Positions 40,427 to 54,600 are shown, counted from the first letter of the stretch. The stretch: 64,000 bases of DNA from Bugula neritina (GCA_964035545.1 OZ037768.1:11054741-11118740); one strand, 5' to 3'. Notes: generated from the sequence alone by a model not told the origin. Translations and numbers: made by a program.

Positions 40427-40620
40427 CGCAATATTTAGATTAGCAATGCCAATGGGTAGAGACTGAGGTGGAAAAAGCCGGTGCAATATGGTGACAGGAT
40501 ATCAAGTCCGATTGGCCACATATGATTTAAAAAAGAATTTGATTAGGCAAGCTAGCCTTCCCTAATGACGTCGAAAGCGCTACGCAACTGTCACATTACT
40601 AATAACACGTGAGTAAAGCA
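40427..40620. promoter_or_regulatory. SLC25A3 5' UTR exon and likely bidirectional promoter
   Basis: On minus, sequence ending AATATTGCG is followed by donor GTAAGG at 40426, a good partner for the acceptor before the SLC25A3 start. A CCAAT box lies upstream of it on minus (plus ATTGG near 40511-40515). A CRE-like TGACGTC is at 40566-40572. A donor-like GTGAGT at 40609 on plus could end a 5' UTR exon of the divergent gene at 42605. Start sites are unknown. Confidence 0.5.
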
Positions 40621-40734
40621 TGGTGATTTAAGTACATTATTTCATCACTGGAAAAGTTGACTATTCCTTCACCGGTTTTAGTTGTCTGAACATATCACTT
40701 TAATTTCATCACCAAGCCAATTTAAATTTAAAGC

Positions 40735-41300
40735 TGTCATTATCATAATTATAATGGCGACAATTAATATTATCATAATGATAATCATTATCATTATGAT
40801 TATCATTGACATTATAGTGATTATCGTCATGTTTACGGACCGTGACACTGATTTCGAATGACTGATGTATTATTATGTATAAGTATTGAATTTGGTTGTT
40901 ACTTTGAATTGATAATGTTAAGTTTATTCATTTACTTAAAACTAAATACTAAATAATTAAGTCAAAAGATTAAATTTATAATGATTTATTATTATAATTA
41001 AGGTCTTCGACTAAGTATAAGTATAAATAGTATTAAGTAAATGCCAATGGTGTACTAATGCTAATAGTAATACTAATAGTAATGCCAATAGTCATAGCGA
41101 TAGTGACGGTAAAAGTAAATCTAATAATAATAATACGAATACTAAGAGCAAACATGGTATTGATACTTGTACCGGTACTGAGTGAGTTACTGTCTCATAG
41201 TGATACTCATACTGGTAGTTATAGTTATAGCTTAGGTATACTAATACTTATAGTTACGAATACTAATAGTAATATTAACATTATGTCTATTATACGTGTG
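40735..41300. repeat. Cryptic RNY-triplet tract
   Basis: First ATTATCATAATGATAATCAT-type sequence, then ACTAATAGTAATACTAATAG-type triplets, ending in a GTGTG-rich stretch at about 41300-41355. Same character as 39340-40260 and 57320-57950. The 81-residue frame through it is compositional. Confidence 0.55.
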
Positions 41301-42604
41301 TAGCTGTGTGGTGTGGTTTGTGTGTGTGGTACGTGCGTGCGTGCATGTGTGTGTAAACAAGGCAATGTTGAATTTAGTTCAGTTTTTTAATCTGCTTTGA
41401 AATGAATAATAATTACAATTTAATAAATTTAAATATTAAATTTAATTGTTATCAATTTTAAGTTACAGAAATAATTTATTATGAAACCTTCAAGGTTATA
41501 CAACTACAGAAATAACTTTAGCAACTGCTCAATACTGGAAAATCTTTATTAACTCTGTAGTCTTTCGACAGTAGTATAACAAACTACCGTAGCATCATCA
41601 GAAACATTAAGAAATATAGCAGTTATATAAATATGCTTTAGTAAAAACATAAGTTTCTACTATTGCGAAGGTGTGGGCCCTGGTACTCTGTTTTGTGCTG
41701 ATGAGGGGGCAAATCCCGAAACAGCTACTGTACACAGATTGAGATATATAGTGATGCACTTTGTGTAAATATTTCACTCTTGTGTCACAAGCATTGTGTT
41801 TCAACAATCAGAGTTGTCTATTGTGTAGCATGATGTCCTTATCAATAGTAGTTCTGTTATTAAACAGCACTATGATGTGAACTGGTAACGTATTAATTAT
41901 TTTTAGTCTTAATTTAATATAAAAATAAATTTTCCTTACAAGGTTCTTTGTGAATGCTCTCAATATTATATTACATACTTTGCTTTGACGATACATTGTT
42001 GCATACACAGCACTAAAAGGTATTCTCAGTCGAAGTTTTGGCTTGTTATTATGAACACCACCTTTCTTGTTGACAGTTTTTTTCTATTCATAGCATTTTT
42101 GTGTCATTTTTTGCTTATCCTTAGCAATATAATAGCTGCTTTACTTGTAGTTATGGATCATTGATGGCTATAGATATGTGATCTAGTTGTGTATTGGTAA
42201 ATTCTTTTTTATCTTCTTCAACGAAAAAGTAAGTGTATTATTCTAATGAACCTTATTTTAGACATGCTTGTTTAACAAATTTTTGAGAGCTTCCTGGTGA
42301 TGGCCAATCTGTTAGAGTAAATTACTAAAAAGTAGAGTATGCAATGGTGTAGCCTATTTTTTTCTTAATCAATTTGCTTTTTCATCTCATTCATTGCTTT
42401 GAAATTGAGATGTCTACGGTTTTTTTCAAAGTGACTTTAAAAAGCCTCCTCATACTTTTAGAATTGTGTAACATTGAAATCAAAATGAATTTCTACCAGC
42501 AAAACCAAAATCTTATATTGAGACCATGATGATGATTTCTATTAATTTTATAATATGATGACGCTGGCCATTTGTGTACTTCTATTAAGTATTTTTTATT
42601 ACAG
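41301..42604. other. Upstream region of the TSP1/EGF gene
   Basis: AT-rich. Any signal-peptide or 5' UTR exon of the 42605 gene should lie here or further left. A 37-codon frame at 42051 starts MNTTFLVDSFFLFIAF and is strongly hydrophobic, but I find no donor of the right phase. A strong donor AAAAA/GTAAGT sits at 42228/42229. Confidence 0.4.
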
Positions 42605-45600
42605 TGGAATACAAAAATATTCCTGATAAGGAAAGTGACGAGTGGTTACATCTCCATAGGTTTGTCACTAAACCTGCTATAAGGAATGTCGGAATAGGAG
42701 GTCTTGGTGCATCTGAAGTGATTTTTTCTACCAAAAGTGTGCAATGGATCTTAAATCACCGAGTTAAGGTATCACAAGTTAATTTTTAAAATAACACATT
42801 TTCAGCTTTAGACGATAACTTTCTAATAATATTATTGTTAAAGCTTTATTTAGAGCATTTAGACCATAATGAATAATATGCTTGAATTATTGAACATTCT
42901 TGTCTCATATTACATCATATTTAAGTCACTTTCCTTTGTTAACCTAAACAAGCATATGCTTATTTTGTATTTTCTTGTGTCATTCTATAGTAAAATGTAG
43001 GCATTAATGTTTGGTAATTATTTCATGTAGAATATTGTTATTAGTGCTTTTGCATTTTCATATTTGCAATCAAATCTGTGTTGGGTAATGTAATATTCAC
43101 CTACTTACTGTGAAAATTCTGCATTCTTTGTTTGTTTTTCAGTTTGTTATTTGTATTATACCCAATATATTTTGTTCCCTTTCAGAACGTGCACAACGTT
43201 ACTCAACTCTTGGTTTCTTCAACTACTGTTCAAAATACTCAACCCATTGCATGGCTGATGAATCGCGGAGTAGCGAACTCCCCAAAGAAGATACCTAATG
43301 GTGTTTTTACCAAGCAAGGTAAGTTTACTAGTTATCAAATTTAGTAATGTTTTCAAACTTCCAAGTATTTAATAAACTAGTGATTATTAAAGGTTTAGCA
43401 TTACTGATATTATCATGAGTTCATTCATGTCTTCCAGGATCTGGTAAGACTGCTAATAGAACTGTTACAAATGGTCAAAGGAGATCTGACTGGCAGGTGA
43501 TACAACAGAAACAGAAGGCTTCAAATTCAGTTGTAAGCAAGTTTTTTAATCTAATATTCATTCAGTTGGATGCTGATTGATTCTTAATTAATGTCAGTTA
43601 TTTATTGACAGATTATTGGTGATAAACTTTCACCACATCCTCTGTTGACCAGTAAAAAGTCTCTGAAACTAACTACAGTTCCTGCAAATAAAACAGCAAA
43701 GCCACCTCTAGCCTATAAAGTTAGTATTGTACATAATATATTTATCAAGCAGACTTTTTATTCTTTGTTATGTAAAGAAACTAGCAACTGTCAGCAGAGT
43801 CATGGTTTTGAGTAAGCAGACTGATGATTAAGTCAAGCCAAGCTGTTTTTACATATCACTATGAGGATTGTGAAGTCAACGATTTTCAAGCAACATAAGC
43901 TTAGTTTCTGAAGTTTTCTGCCCAAGAAACCTGATTGCATCATGTGTTTTGTAAACCCATATATTTTATTAGCTTGTCTCACCTTACAATCTGATGAAAA
44001 GTATAATGGACAAAATCTATCATTGATAGAATGTTTGGCTGGAGCAGCTCAATTAGAACTTTTATTATTAATTCAACATCATGCTTATGAATTTTGGTGT
44101 CTTGAGTTTTTTGATATTCATTCTGATATTTCTATTGAACCATACATTGTATCATTCGCTACTCTACAATTACAAGGATTACATGTTTAGTAACTATTCG
44201 AGTAAATCGCTGTAATATAATCATTGTAATTTGTTATTACTAGGCAATCAAAAATTACAATTGTTTTCAGATGGTTGAATTCAAAAATGAAATAATCAAT
44301 TTATATTGTTTTTGCTTAATTTTTATTAGTAAATATAATGATTACTGTATTTATTTTTTAAAATAGTCATAGAAGTATGTTTGATAATTAAAATTAGTTA
44401 AATAAGGTAGTAGCTATGTAAAACTTTTATTTTCAATGTGATATGGATGCTTTTTAGTCTGTGTTAGTGAAAGGTGAAACTAGTAAAGACAATATGTATA
44501 ACCCACATGGTTATGAAGACTACCAACTCAACCAAGCTTTGTCAAAGTTTTTTGATGAGGTAGGATAATCCTGCTATTCATGAAATATATTCTGTCAAAA
44601 ATATCAGTTTTACTATGATTTTAAATGCTGCCTTACTATAGTTTCACCTTACTCAGAGAGCCTATTATTAGCTGCAGGGGCTGAACTACAGCTGTCAATG
44701 CTTCTCCGAACTGTGATAGTCAAACTGTTTATTTTGTAATTTTGTAAATGCTCTAATAATTGCGCCCTACGCGTGGTGGTTACCGAATGGTCATCGAGTA
44801 GGGCCAACAGTTACCCCTAGGCGTAGGGAATTCGAAAGCGCCTTTATTTTGTGTTGCTATTTAAAAGTTTTGCTTTTAAAGCTATTAACTGCTCTACACC
44901 ATTCATTTTAGAATAATGATTACAATTTAGACGGTAAGGTATTAAATAGTTATTTTATTTGATCAGTGTTATGAGTGACTAGTCTAAAGATATGTGAAGA
45001 TAAAACTTTCAAATTCCTAAATTCTTAAATAGTGATTATGCTGTTCGGTTGAAATTTTGCATCATCCTCATTCCTTGAGTATTACTGATAGTTATATATT
45101 AATCTGGCTTATATTATATATTCGTAGAAGATAAGCTCTTGGAGTATATGAATGATCATAGTGTTGAACACAGTGACGGGCCAACTATTAGTTATTATCC
45201 ACAACATGATGGCCATTTTGATCCTACTCCAATCCCTGGTATGTATGTTATAGTTCACATTATTTACAAAATTATATATCTCTTTCATGTTATTATCAAG
45301 TACTTTTAAATTATACAAGTCTATTATGCCATCACTAGTGTTGTGAATTTTTATTTAAAATAAATTATATAGATAATTTATTAACAAGATATAATTGGAA
45401 TTGTTCTATCCAAACACAGATAAGGGCCACTTTATTTTATTTAGTACACACTGGAAACCAACAATTCAACTTTCGAGTCCCAAATATTTAAAAATATGAC
45501 ATTTGGTAGTATTCTGTATGCTGATTTCTAATATGTATAGAAAAACATTTGAGAAAGATTATGAAGTAATAAAGTGCAATATTATCATATTTTCAAATCA

Positions 45601-48600
45601 AAATGATATTTCGAAAAGTGCCAAACTATTTTTAAAAGACATTTATCTTATATTATGGTTACTAGATGAAAAAATTGATATAGTTTGTATATCATTTGAA
45701 AGATTAAAAACTGCACTATCCGTAGACTATGAAATGTATTTTACAAAATTTTTCAGATTTTGATAAATATAGTTCACTGATCATGATGTAAAATTATTCT
45801 AGTAGCCTATGTTTTTTGACATGCAAAAAATATAGCAAATGTCAAAAACTATCTATTTTGGTTTTATTTACAGTTAACATTAGTTTTAGGCGAAAAAACA
45901 GATATACTCATATTGGCAGCTAAAATTGTATAAAATAGGTAAAAAGTAAAAATATTTAGTGTGTACTAATAAAATAAAGTGATCCATAAATATTTTCAAA
46001 CTGAGAAAAAACACAGTTATGAAAATAGAAACGTTTTATAGTTTGACCATGTTAGATAAGCTATTATCACAATTGCATTTTATTGTTAGGAAAACTCTCC
46101 ACCGAAATTTTTTGTAAAAATTACTTAGATTCTAAAAATTGACTTCTTTAGTAACTTCTTTGTAACTGGAAATTATAGCTACTCTTAGTTTCATGGTTAC
46201 ACAAAACAATTTTTAGCATCATAAAAGTTGTTTACTTTTTATGTTGAACCAAGTATCTCAATTCTTTGAAAAATTAATTCCATGACAATTCTGTGAAATT
46301 AATTTTCAGCAGCATTTTTAATATCTAGGAACCTAATGGAAGTTAATTTTATTATCAAAACAAGGGTATACAGTTTGTAGCTCTGCTGAATTTATTGAAA
46401 AAATCTTGACATTTCCACAACTAAATAAAGTTGTGAGGCAGCTACATCATATCTTACTGTTGTAAGATGTTGCTATACTTGTATGCTAGAGATTTGTTTA
46501 ACAAAGCAAGCAGGAATGAATCTTTAACTGGTGTGAATTATTAATATTGTTAAAAAAATTACGTTAATAATGTTGTTTCTCTTGTCAGTTTTGTGTACTT
46601 TGCAGAATTTTCATGTAAAGTTATATATGCTTCAATGCATTTCTCTGTGCATCCTTTGCCAACATTGAATTATTTTGTAAAATTAATAGAATTTCGCCAT
46701 TTTCAGCTACTACTAGGAAGCTGGAGAAGGGATTGTTGGCTGTACATTCACCCTTCACTCAAGATCAGCATGAAGTGGTAGTTAATAGTTTAGACACTAA
46801 CAGAGAGGTTGCAGTTAATAAAGAACTACATCAACTGTCAGATGTGTTGAAGCAAGTGCAGCTACATGTTGAAGATGTGGCTGAGGCTCAAAGAAACGGC
46901 ATCAAAAGTCAAAAACTATCTCAAGGTTTATAACAGCATACAAAGTTTTAGTCATATTCTTGTTTCTTTAACATAAGCTTTATTTCTACTATATCATTTA
47001 TTTTTACACTGGAATTCTGGGTGCATATTTTGTGCAAAATATAATACAGTACAGCTTTGCAGTGCCAACTTTACAGAAAATTTATACTGGTTGTTAGATT
47101 ATTTTAATAATAAACACTTTGAAAGTCACTATCTTAATTGCAAACTGCAGCAGTAAAACATCAATACGCTCTGTTATATTCAACTATAGGGAGTTTAGTT
47201 AATTTTTTAGTCTCTTCAATTATGAAGCCTTCATTTGTTTTAAAACAAACAGCATTCGTATTTACACAATGTATCTTGTATTATAGCATTATTTTTTGAA
47301 GTTTAAACATCTCATTCAATCTGAGGTTGACTTTAAGAAGATGCAAGGTTTTGAATAACCCTCAACTCAAAATATTTCTATTTCTTCTTGTGCCTGCTAT
47401 CTCTATACCTGTAATGCCATCTGTGCAAATATAATGAAGAGCTTATAAAGTCTTTGGAATAAGTGCTTCACATATTTTATTGAATTTAAATAAATTGTTG
47501 CAGGTAGAGTTGCTGATGTGGTCTCTGCTAAACTGAATAAACTTGAGAAGTTGCTTTATACTAATTCTAAACAAATAAAAAATCTTCAGCAAGTGGTTGA
47601 TAATGGCAAACATGGTATGTTGGTACATTGATATCACATGTCTAATATGTTTCTGGGTTTTGATAATGAAGTTTATAAACGAATATCAAACAAGTGACAA
47701 AATATCAGCATAATCGCCAAATATCTTTTTGTAAAATATTTAGAGTGGGTTTACAGCGGATGTTTTTCTTAAAGCTTCATAGATATTTTCGGTGTCTTAT
47801 CCTTCCTAATGAACTTTTCATTTCCATTTTTTTGTTCACAAACCTGCATTTGGATTTGTGTTGCTCATCTTGTGGTTATTAAAAAGCATTTATTTCTACA
47901 GCTCTATCCAATCATGAGATTGAAAGCTGGACTGGTTTGGATCAGGACATTGAGGGTCATGAGCATGTGTTTGATGAGAAAATAGATTCTGTGGATGTAA
48001 GACTTCATGCAATTGGCTATCATGAAAATATATATTTAACACATCACATGAAATGATTTGTGCTTTTTAAAATAAATGCAATTATTTGCTTATGTTGAAA
48101 ATTACTAACTCCTTGTTTTCTACTACCAGTGTGTAAACTAGTGTGAGTAATTACTCTATCTTGTTCTTTTAGTCAGCTTATGCCATTATAGACACCATAC
48201 TGACACGTTTCTAGGTATCACATACTGACACATTGCTAGGTATCACATACTGACACATTTCTAGGTATCGAATACCGACTCATTGCTAGGTATCAAATAC
48301 TGACACATTGCTAGGCATCACATACTGACACATTGCTAAGTATCAAACGCTGACTTATTGCTATGTATCAAATAACGACTTATTGCTATGTATCAAATAT
48401 TGTTTTACAATGCTAAGTATTTATATTGAAGGATATGGCTAGCAGCCTGAAAGACAAGATAGACTATTTCAGCAAACACATCTCCACTCTGGAGGCCAAC
48501 CAGCAGTCTAGTGAGCAGAAGCTTCTAGATGCTGTGTCACAGCTCACCAATGAACTGGCCAATAGTAAACAAGACCAAAGCAAGACTCTCCAGCTGCTGT

Positions 48601-51600
48601 ACAACGCGCAGAAAGAGTTTAATGATAGGCTGAAGCAAAGCCAGCACGAAGAAAATAAACCTTTGATGCTCATTGTGCCAGGTGAAAATATAATATTGCT
48701 AAAATCTAAAGCGTGTTATAGCCTATTTATTAATTAAAAATTTATCAAATTTAGCATACACTTGGTTTGAGGCAAAATTTTGAAAATGACTGCGACTGAA
48801 TTCCGTAAAAGAGTGAAAAATTATATTATCAATTTTATATCAGGTTCATAGTTCAGATAAATTCAAATGGGCATTGTGTTCTTATAAATGGTTGTTTTTG
48901 GCACTCTTGCTGCAAATTTATTTTGTAATAATGGTGGTCATAATGTGAAAAATCAAAGCACTGCTTCCTAAAGTTAATAATCAAGTAAGTATAATGAGTG
49001 TGACTGTGATTGTTTAATTTAATTGTAATTTGTTGTATGTTTTTATATTGATTTTGCAGAAAAGCAAACCATCAATCCAAGAGAAATTATCAATCTTCAT
49101 GATTCCAAGCATATTCTTAATGATATAGGTAATTATTAGAACGTGCCAACTTTATTGCGAGTTATGTGTATATACAGGTAAGTGTGAAATTACAAGAACC
49201 TGTGACAGCATATTTTGTTGCTGTAAGAGCAAGGATTACATTCTATTTAATTTTATGGCTTTATAGATTCTAAACAATGTTTAAGTTGTCTATTCATCTG
49301 GTAACCATTTAGATGGCTGCAACTTGCAGCCAAGTAAATATTTCACACAAGTCACATGTATTCTATGATTTGGGAATTTGTTTTCCTAATTCTTTGGAGT
49401 TACTTGCACTATAGGGTCAACTTTCCTGCTACACAAGTTGACTGTTGAGTAAGCATTATGGCTTTTATCTGAAGATGAGGAATTTAAGACCTACTGTTTT
49501 TCTTCAAATGGCAAATATTTTTTTATTGTCATGCATACACGAATGCACATGCACATAATAATAAAATATGTTGATTGATTAGGTGAAGCAACTGGAAACT
49601 TGGAGGCTCGAGAAGAGCATCTAGTTGGAGCAGCTGTGAGACAAGACGCTCAGTTGCAGCATTTAAGAAATCAGACCGATCTGACACTTCGGACTTTACT
49701 CAATGGAGCTTCACACATGAGCAAACAGACAAATAAGGAGAAGAGATATGAAGCTAATAAAGAAGGTGGTGTGATTGTTCAAGGTAAGTTGATCATACTC
49801 ACATGTGCTCTACAATAATTTAAATAAAGCTATTCTAAAATTTTCATGTAAAGGGTAGCAGAAAATGATGCATTTCAAGTGAAATAATTAGTATTGCCAT
49901 TGGACCTTTGTGAGACATTATAAATCTTATTTATTCATTCATTTGTAATTTTCCAAGTGATGAGACTCTGTTAGCTTTTTTCTACAATGTATCCTAACAC
50001 ATACGATTAGTTTCCTGTACTTTATGCTTGAGATTTGTGAAATATTTTGTTTAGTTTGTTCAGTATGTGTTAAATCTCAGTTCTCTTAATATCCTATTAG
50101 AGGTGAAGTCTAAATTACCACCCGGCTGGTCAGTGTGGTCTGGATGGAGCACATGCTATGGGTTTGGTTGCAAGTCTATAGGTAGATCTCAGAGGTTTCG
50201 TGTCTGCCAGTCACATGCTGGTCAATGTGGGGGAGACTACTGGCAAAGTCGGGTGAGTGGGAGTTGCAGTAAGTTACATGTGCATGCTATATAGATAATA
50301 GCGTAGCATAAAGCTTGTTCTCATTTTACCACTGGTTTATTTTGACATTTTTATAATCTAATGGGGTTATCCCTGTTTTCCAGAGTTTATGTTGTGGTGA
50401 CAAAGCTTTTCTTTTCGTAATTGTAATCCCACCCTATCTATACTCCCATAAATATTATTTATTTTTCGTCCTGAGCTGTTGTTTATCATTCACATTTCAA
50501 TATACTTGTAGTCTTGTAGAAGGAGTTGTCTATTCAATGGCGCAGTAAACTATCCAGCATATTCGTGGTTGGAGTGGGGCGAGTGGTCGCGGTGTGAACC
50601 ATCTTGTTCTGATGGCAGCTCCACGAGAACACGACAATGTAGCTCTGGTTGGTTTCTAATTCTAATTACTTATTAGACAATGCTTATTATATTTAGCACT
50701 TGAGAAATTCTATTTTGTATTTCACCGTACACTGGTCGATATATGAATACAAATTCAGTTAATAGTAATATGAAAGTTTCATGTGTTAGTCAAACAAACA
50801 CTTGGATAAAGATCATTTAGGAGTTATTTTGGGTTTTAAGGTGTTAATGTATCAGGTTTAATTGCAGTTCCAAGCAAGCTTTATAAGTTATCTCCTTCTA
50901 ATGTAGCTGTTTAGGTGCTGCTCTTTGGGAAAAAAATGTATTAAAGTCTAAAATTATTTGTTTATATTTAGTTCAGCTACTTGATAATTAAACCTCAATG
51001 TTGTAATACTGTTTGATATTATGTATGCTTATAGTTTATAGTAACATTAGTTGATAGAATATTTATGCTGTACTTACTGCCATACATTATGTATAACACA
51101 AAGAGAGTGTTTTGTTGTCATACTCCTGTAGATGGTTGTGAGGGACACTCAACTGAGACTCGGTCATGTAACAATTCACTGTGCAATCCTATTCTACCTG
51201 CTCCAGTTCATCAACTCTCAGATGATGTGGAGAATGGTGGAGGTGTAGAGCACTTGAACTCAGACCATAACGACATGGGCAAATCAGGTAATAGATGAAT
51301 ATAGGAATAAGTTGAATAAGACATGTATGCTTATGTCTTGTTAGAAAACAAGGTGCAGTCATGGTCTAAAATACTGGCCCAGTCAGTGCAGGTGCCATGG
51401 ATACAAATACTTGCAGGCCCATTGGTAATGTCAGGAAAGGCATCAGGTCATAATTGCTTTTGTGCTCCAAACAGAAATCTCAAAACCATGTTGAAAGCAT
51501 GGTGATGGGCACAGTGCTTAAGCTACTTGAACATATATTCTATTCGGGGTTCTCATAAATATGGAAACTTTAAACAAATGCGGGTTTTCTTATGAAAAAG

Positions 51601-54600
51601 GTATTATTAAAGTGAAATTTTTATGCTGAAAAGCTGGTTCGGTCCTTGTTTTTACTGTATCATAATGTATCTTATACGGCCTTCCTTCTTTCTAGTTATC
51701 ACATGCGACGCCAAGCCATGTCTGAATGGTGGTGTGTGCATTGAGGGAGGAGAGGGCCAGGAAGTGAGCCACTTCATTCACTTTCACTGTGAATGTGTTC
51801 ACCCTTACAGAGGAATCATGTGTGACACAGTGTGTGATGTTGAGAGTAAGTTGACACATCCGAGGTACTCCTGCGTCTGGTGTATCCATACTTAGTTAAT
51901 ATTAGATCTGCTTTCTAAATAGAATTACACCTTTACTTAGTTAATACTAGATCTGCTTCCTAAATAGAAGTACATCTTTACTTAGTTAGTGCTAGATCTA
52001 CTTTCTAAGTAGAAATATGTCTTCATGATTAAACAAAAGCATTAACATAGATTTGTTGCTTTACAGAAAAACATCATTTGTGCTTGTGGTTTTATGCATG
52101 GATCACAGCTCTAACTTACTTCAAAAGTATAGCTATAAGTAAAATGATGAATATAGTATAATATGAGCTATAATGAGGATAATAAACTATACGTTTTTGT
52201 TTTGCAGCTGAAATGAATGGAATTGTGATAGGTGTTCTCTCTGGAGTTCTTGGCATTCTTCTTCTGGCAATTTTCATGTTTGCCATCTTCAAGTTTCGGC
52301 GCAGAGTTAGGAAATGGAAGAAAGCAGCTGATCCTCATTGCCAAAGGCCCAAAGGATGTTGGGAAACATTGTTTGGGTCTCGGTTAAGCAGTCTCCCGTC
52401 TTCTAGCAACTCGGTAGCCTGTGGTCCACTACGTGAATATAATAAGTTTCACTCTATGAAGCGCCTGTCTTGTGCTTCCACGTGTGGAACAGTCTCATCT
52501 AAAGACTATGCATATGACCCGCTCTCATTGACTAATCACCATACTGGTAAGCTCTATACACACGGTTCCATGTCTGTATATACTTAGAGGTTTTGTTATG
52601 CATGTTGCAAAGATGAGTAGTTACCTTAAACTCATGCTTTATTGACTCTAGGGGGTATAAGGAAATGAATAGTATGTAGATTGTAGAGTAATGATCTTAT
52701 AATTATGTAGGTAGACTGAGAGAACTAGTATAGATGATCTAAAAGGAAATAGGCCTGGATTAAAAGTTAGATTGATGGTCACATTGTTAGTACATTGTGT
52801 GATATTTGAATAATATTTACTTCGACATTTAATTTACTTTTTAGATTTAGTAGGGCGAAGTCGTGTTATGAAATCTCTATTTGAGGACAAGCCGCCCTCT
52901 AAACTGAGCACCTCTCTATCAGAGGAGGAGGAAAACAGTGGTGAGGATGAAAGTGAATCAAATGATCAAGGAAAGAGTGCAAAGACTGGGTCCAGTGGGT
53001 TGAGGAGCATTTGTTTATGTTAGATCTCTCTAACCAGAGCTTGTTGCTAATAAACCTAGTTGGATAGTGGAATAAAGAATTTACTAGCATTAGGAATGGA
53101 GTCAATCATTTCTATACAAATGCTAAGATAACTCATTACCTCAAAATATCCAACTTTCACTTTATTTTTTTATAGTTTTTAGGATGTTTCGTGTGAATAT
53201 ATTACAAGTGTTTCATAATAAAGCTTGTTTTTCATGCTGTGTTTACAGCTGCGGCAGAGGCAGCTAGTGACAATGAAGTAGAAGAAACTTCATCTGACTC
53301 TAATGAGAATGACAATGCAGCAGATCACACCACAACCAATCAATCTTCTGCTAAGAACAAAACAAATAATCAATCTAACTTGATTAAAACACAAAAGGGC
53401 AGACGACATAATCCACTAAGTCCAATTATGGAAGTGAAAGAGAGAAAAAGTTCTGCTTCCAATGTTAAAGGTGTGACAACATTTAATTGCTCCATAGAAT
53501 GTCTTAAGTTGTAAAACTTATGTGGCCACTAAGAAATTATCTTCGCTGTTTTAGTTGCAAACTTTTATTAATGTTATATCGGAATGTTTATGTGTGAATG
53601 AGTCATAAAATGAAGAGAAAATACCACTAACAATTGATAAAATTTATAAACCTCTGTGGCTACTAACTCTTGGAAAATTATGCCCATGGCTATTATCTTA
53701 TCCCATAATCTGTATAGGTAGCCGAAATGAACGTGCAAGTGAGCTGAATGACAAAGTTAAAAAGTCTCTCAAAGCTGCTGGAACTAAGCAAAAGCAACTA
53801 GCGGAACAGTCCAGACTACCAAAAGCTAGCCGAGCAGTGCCCATGACTAGTTTGTCACCCAACATCTCCCCAGCCAATGGAATTGGTAGAAGTTTGAACC
53901 AGTTTATTGAAGCCTGCGACCAGATGGATTCTTCAACTTCTCCCCTGTCACAACAGCCCAAATTCAGAGGTTTGTTTCTGCAGCTAATTTAGTTATCAAG
54001 TTGAGTACGTTTCTGTGTGCTATCTGTTTGTGATTTAGTTCTTTTCATTATATATAAAATTATTATTTTCTCATTCTTGTTTTTGGGTTAAGGAAGCAGG
54101 TTAAATTGCATCGACCCATTTTCTACCTCACCTCATTTGAGGTAGGTGCAGTAATGCAGAAACTGAGAAAAGCCTGTGTTCTAGATCGGAAATGTGGCAA
54201 AAGAAGTTATTTCAACCCGGGCCCCATACCAAAATCTATAACGAAATTTAAAGAACTTAGGCTATCTCAATTTTTCCTCTACTGCACCTCATTTAGTAGA
54301 CTTTAGAGTGTTAATTTCCAAAGACTGTAATTATTATACATGGTAAATATTTGTGCCAAAATCTTTGGTTACGTTCTATATTAGCTGTTGAATAGATGAA
54401 ACTTCATCTTCTCTCTTAAAGAGTACAAGGTAAAAGTAGCCAACATTAGTCGAACAGATGAAATTCAATTTCATATTTCAATTCTTGACAGATCCTCAAT
54501 TAGCTGAGAAACTACGACAACTCAACAATCAAAGGTGGAATCAGCAGAATTTTGCTGCCACGAATACTGTATTTTATCCGGACACCCGTGCAGCAACTAG

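Noticed and set aside
43141-43298. Alternative acceptor at 43142 for exon 2 of the TSP1/EGF gene
   Set aside because: It would shift the frame and end at a stop; the acceptor at 43185 fits the phase on both sides.
43942-44190. 82-codon open frame in an intron of the TSP1/EGF gene
   Set aside because: Reads fairly protein-like, but there is no splice phase that joins it to neighbours without a stop and no family I recognise.
45503-45763. 86-codon open frame in an intron
   Set aside because: AT-rich composition, no domain, ends in a stop before any donor that would keep frame.
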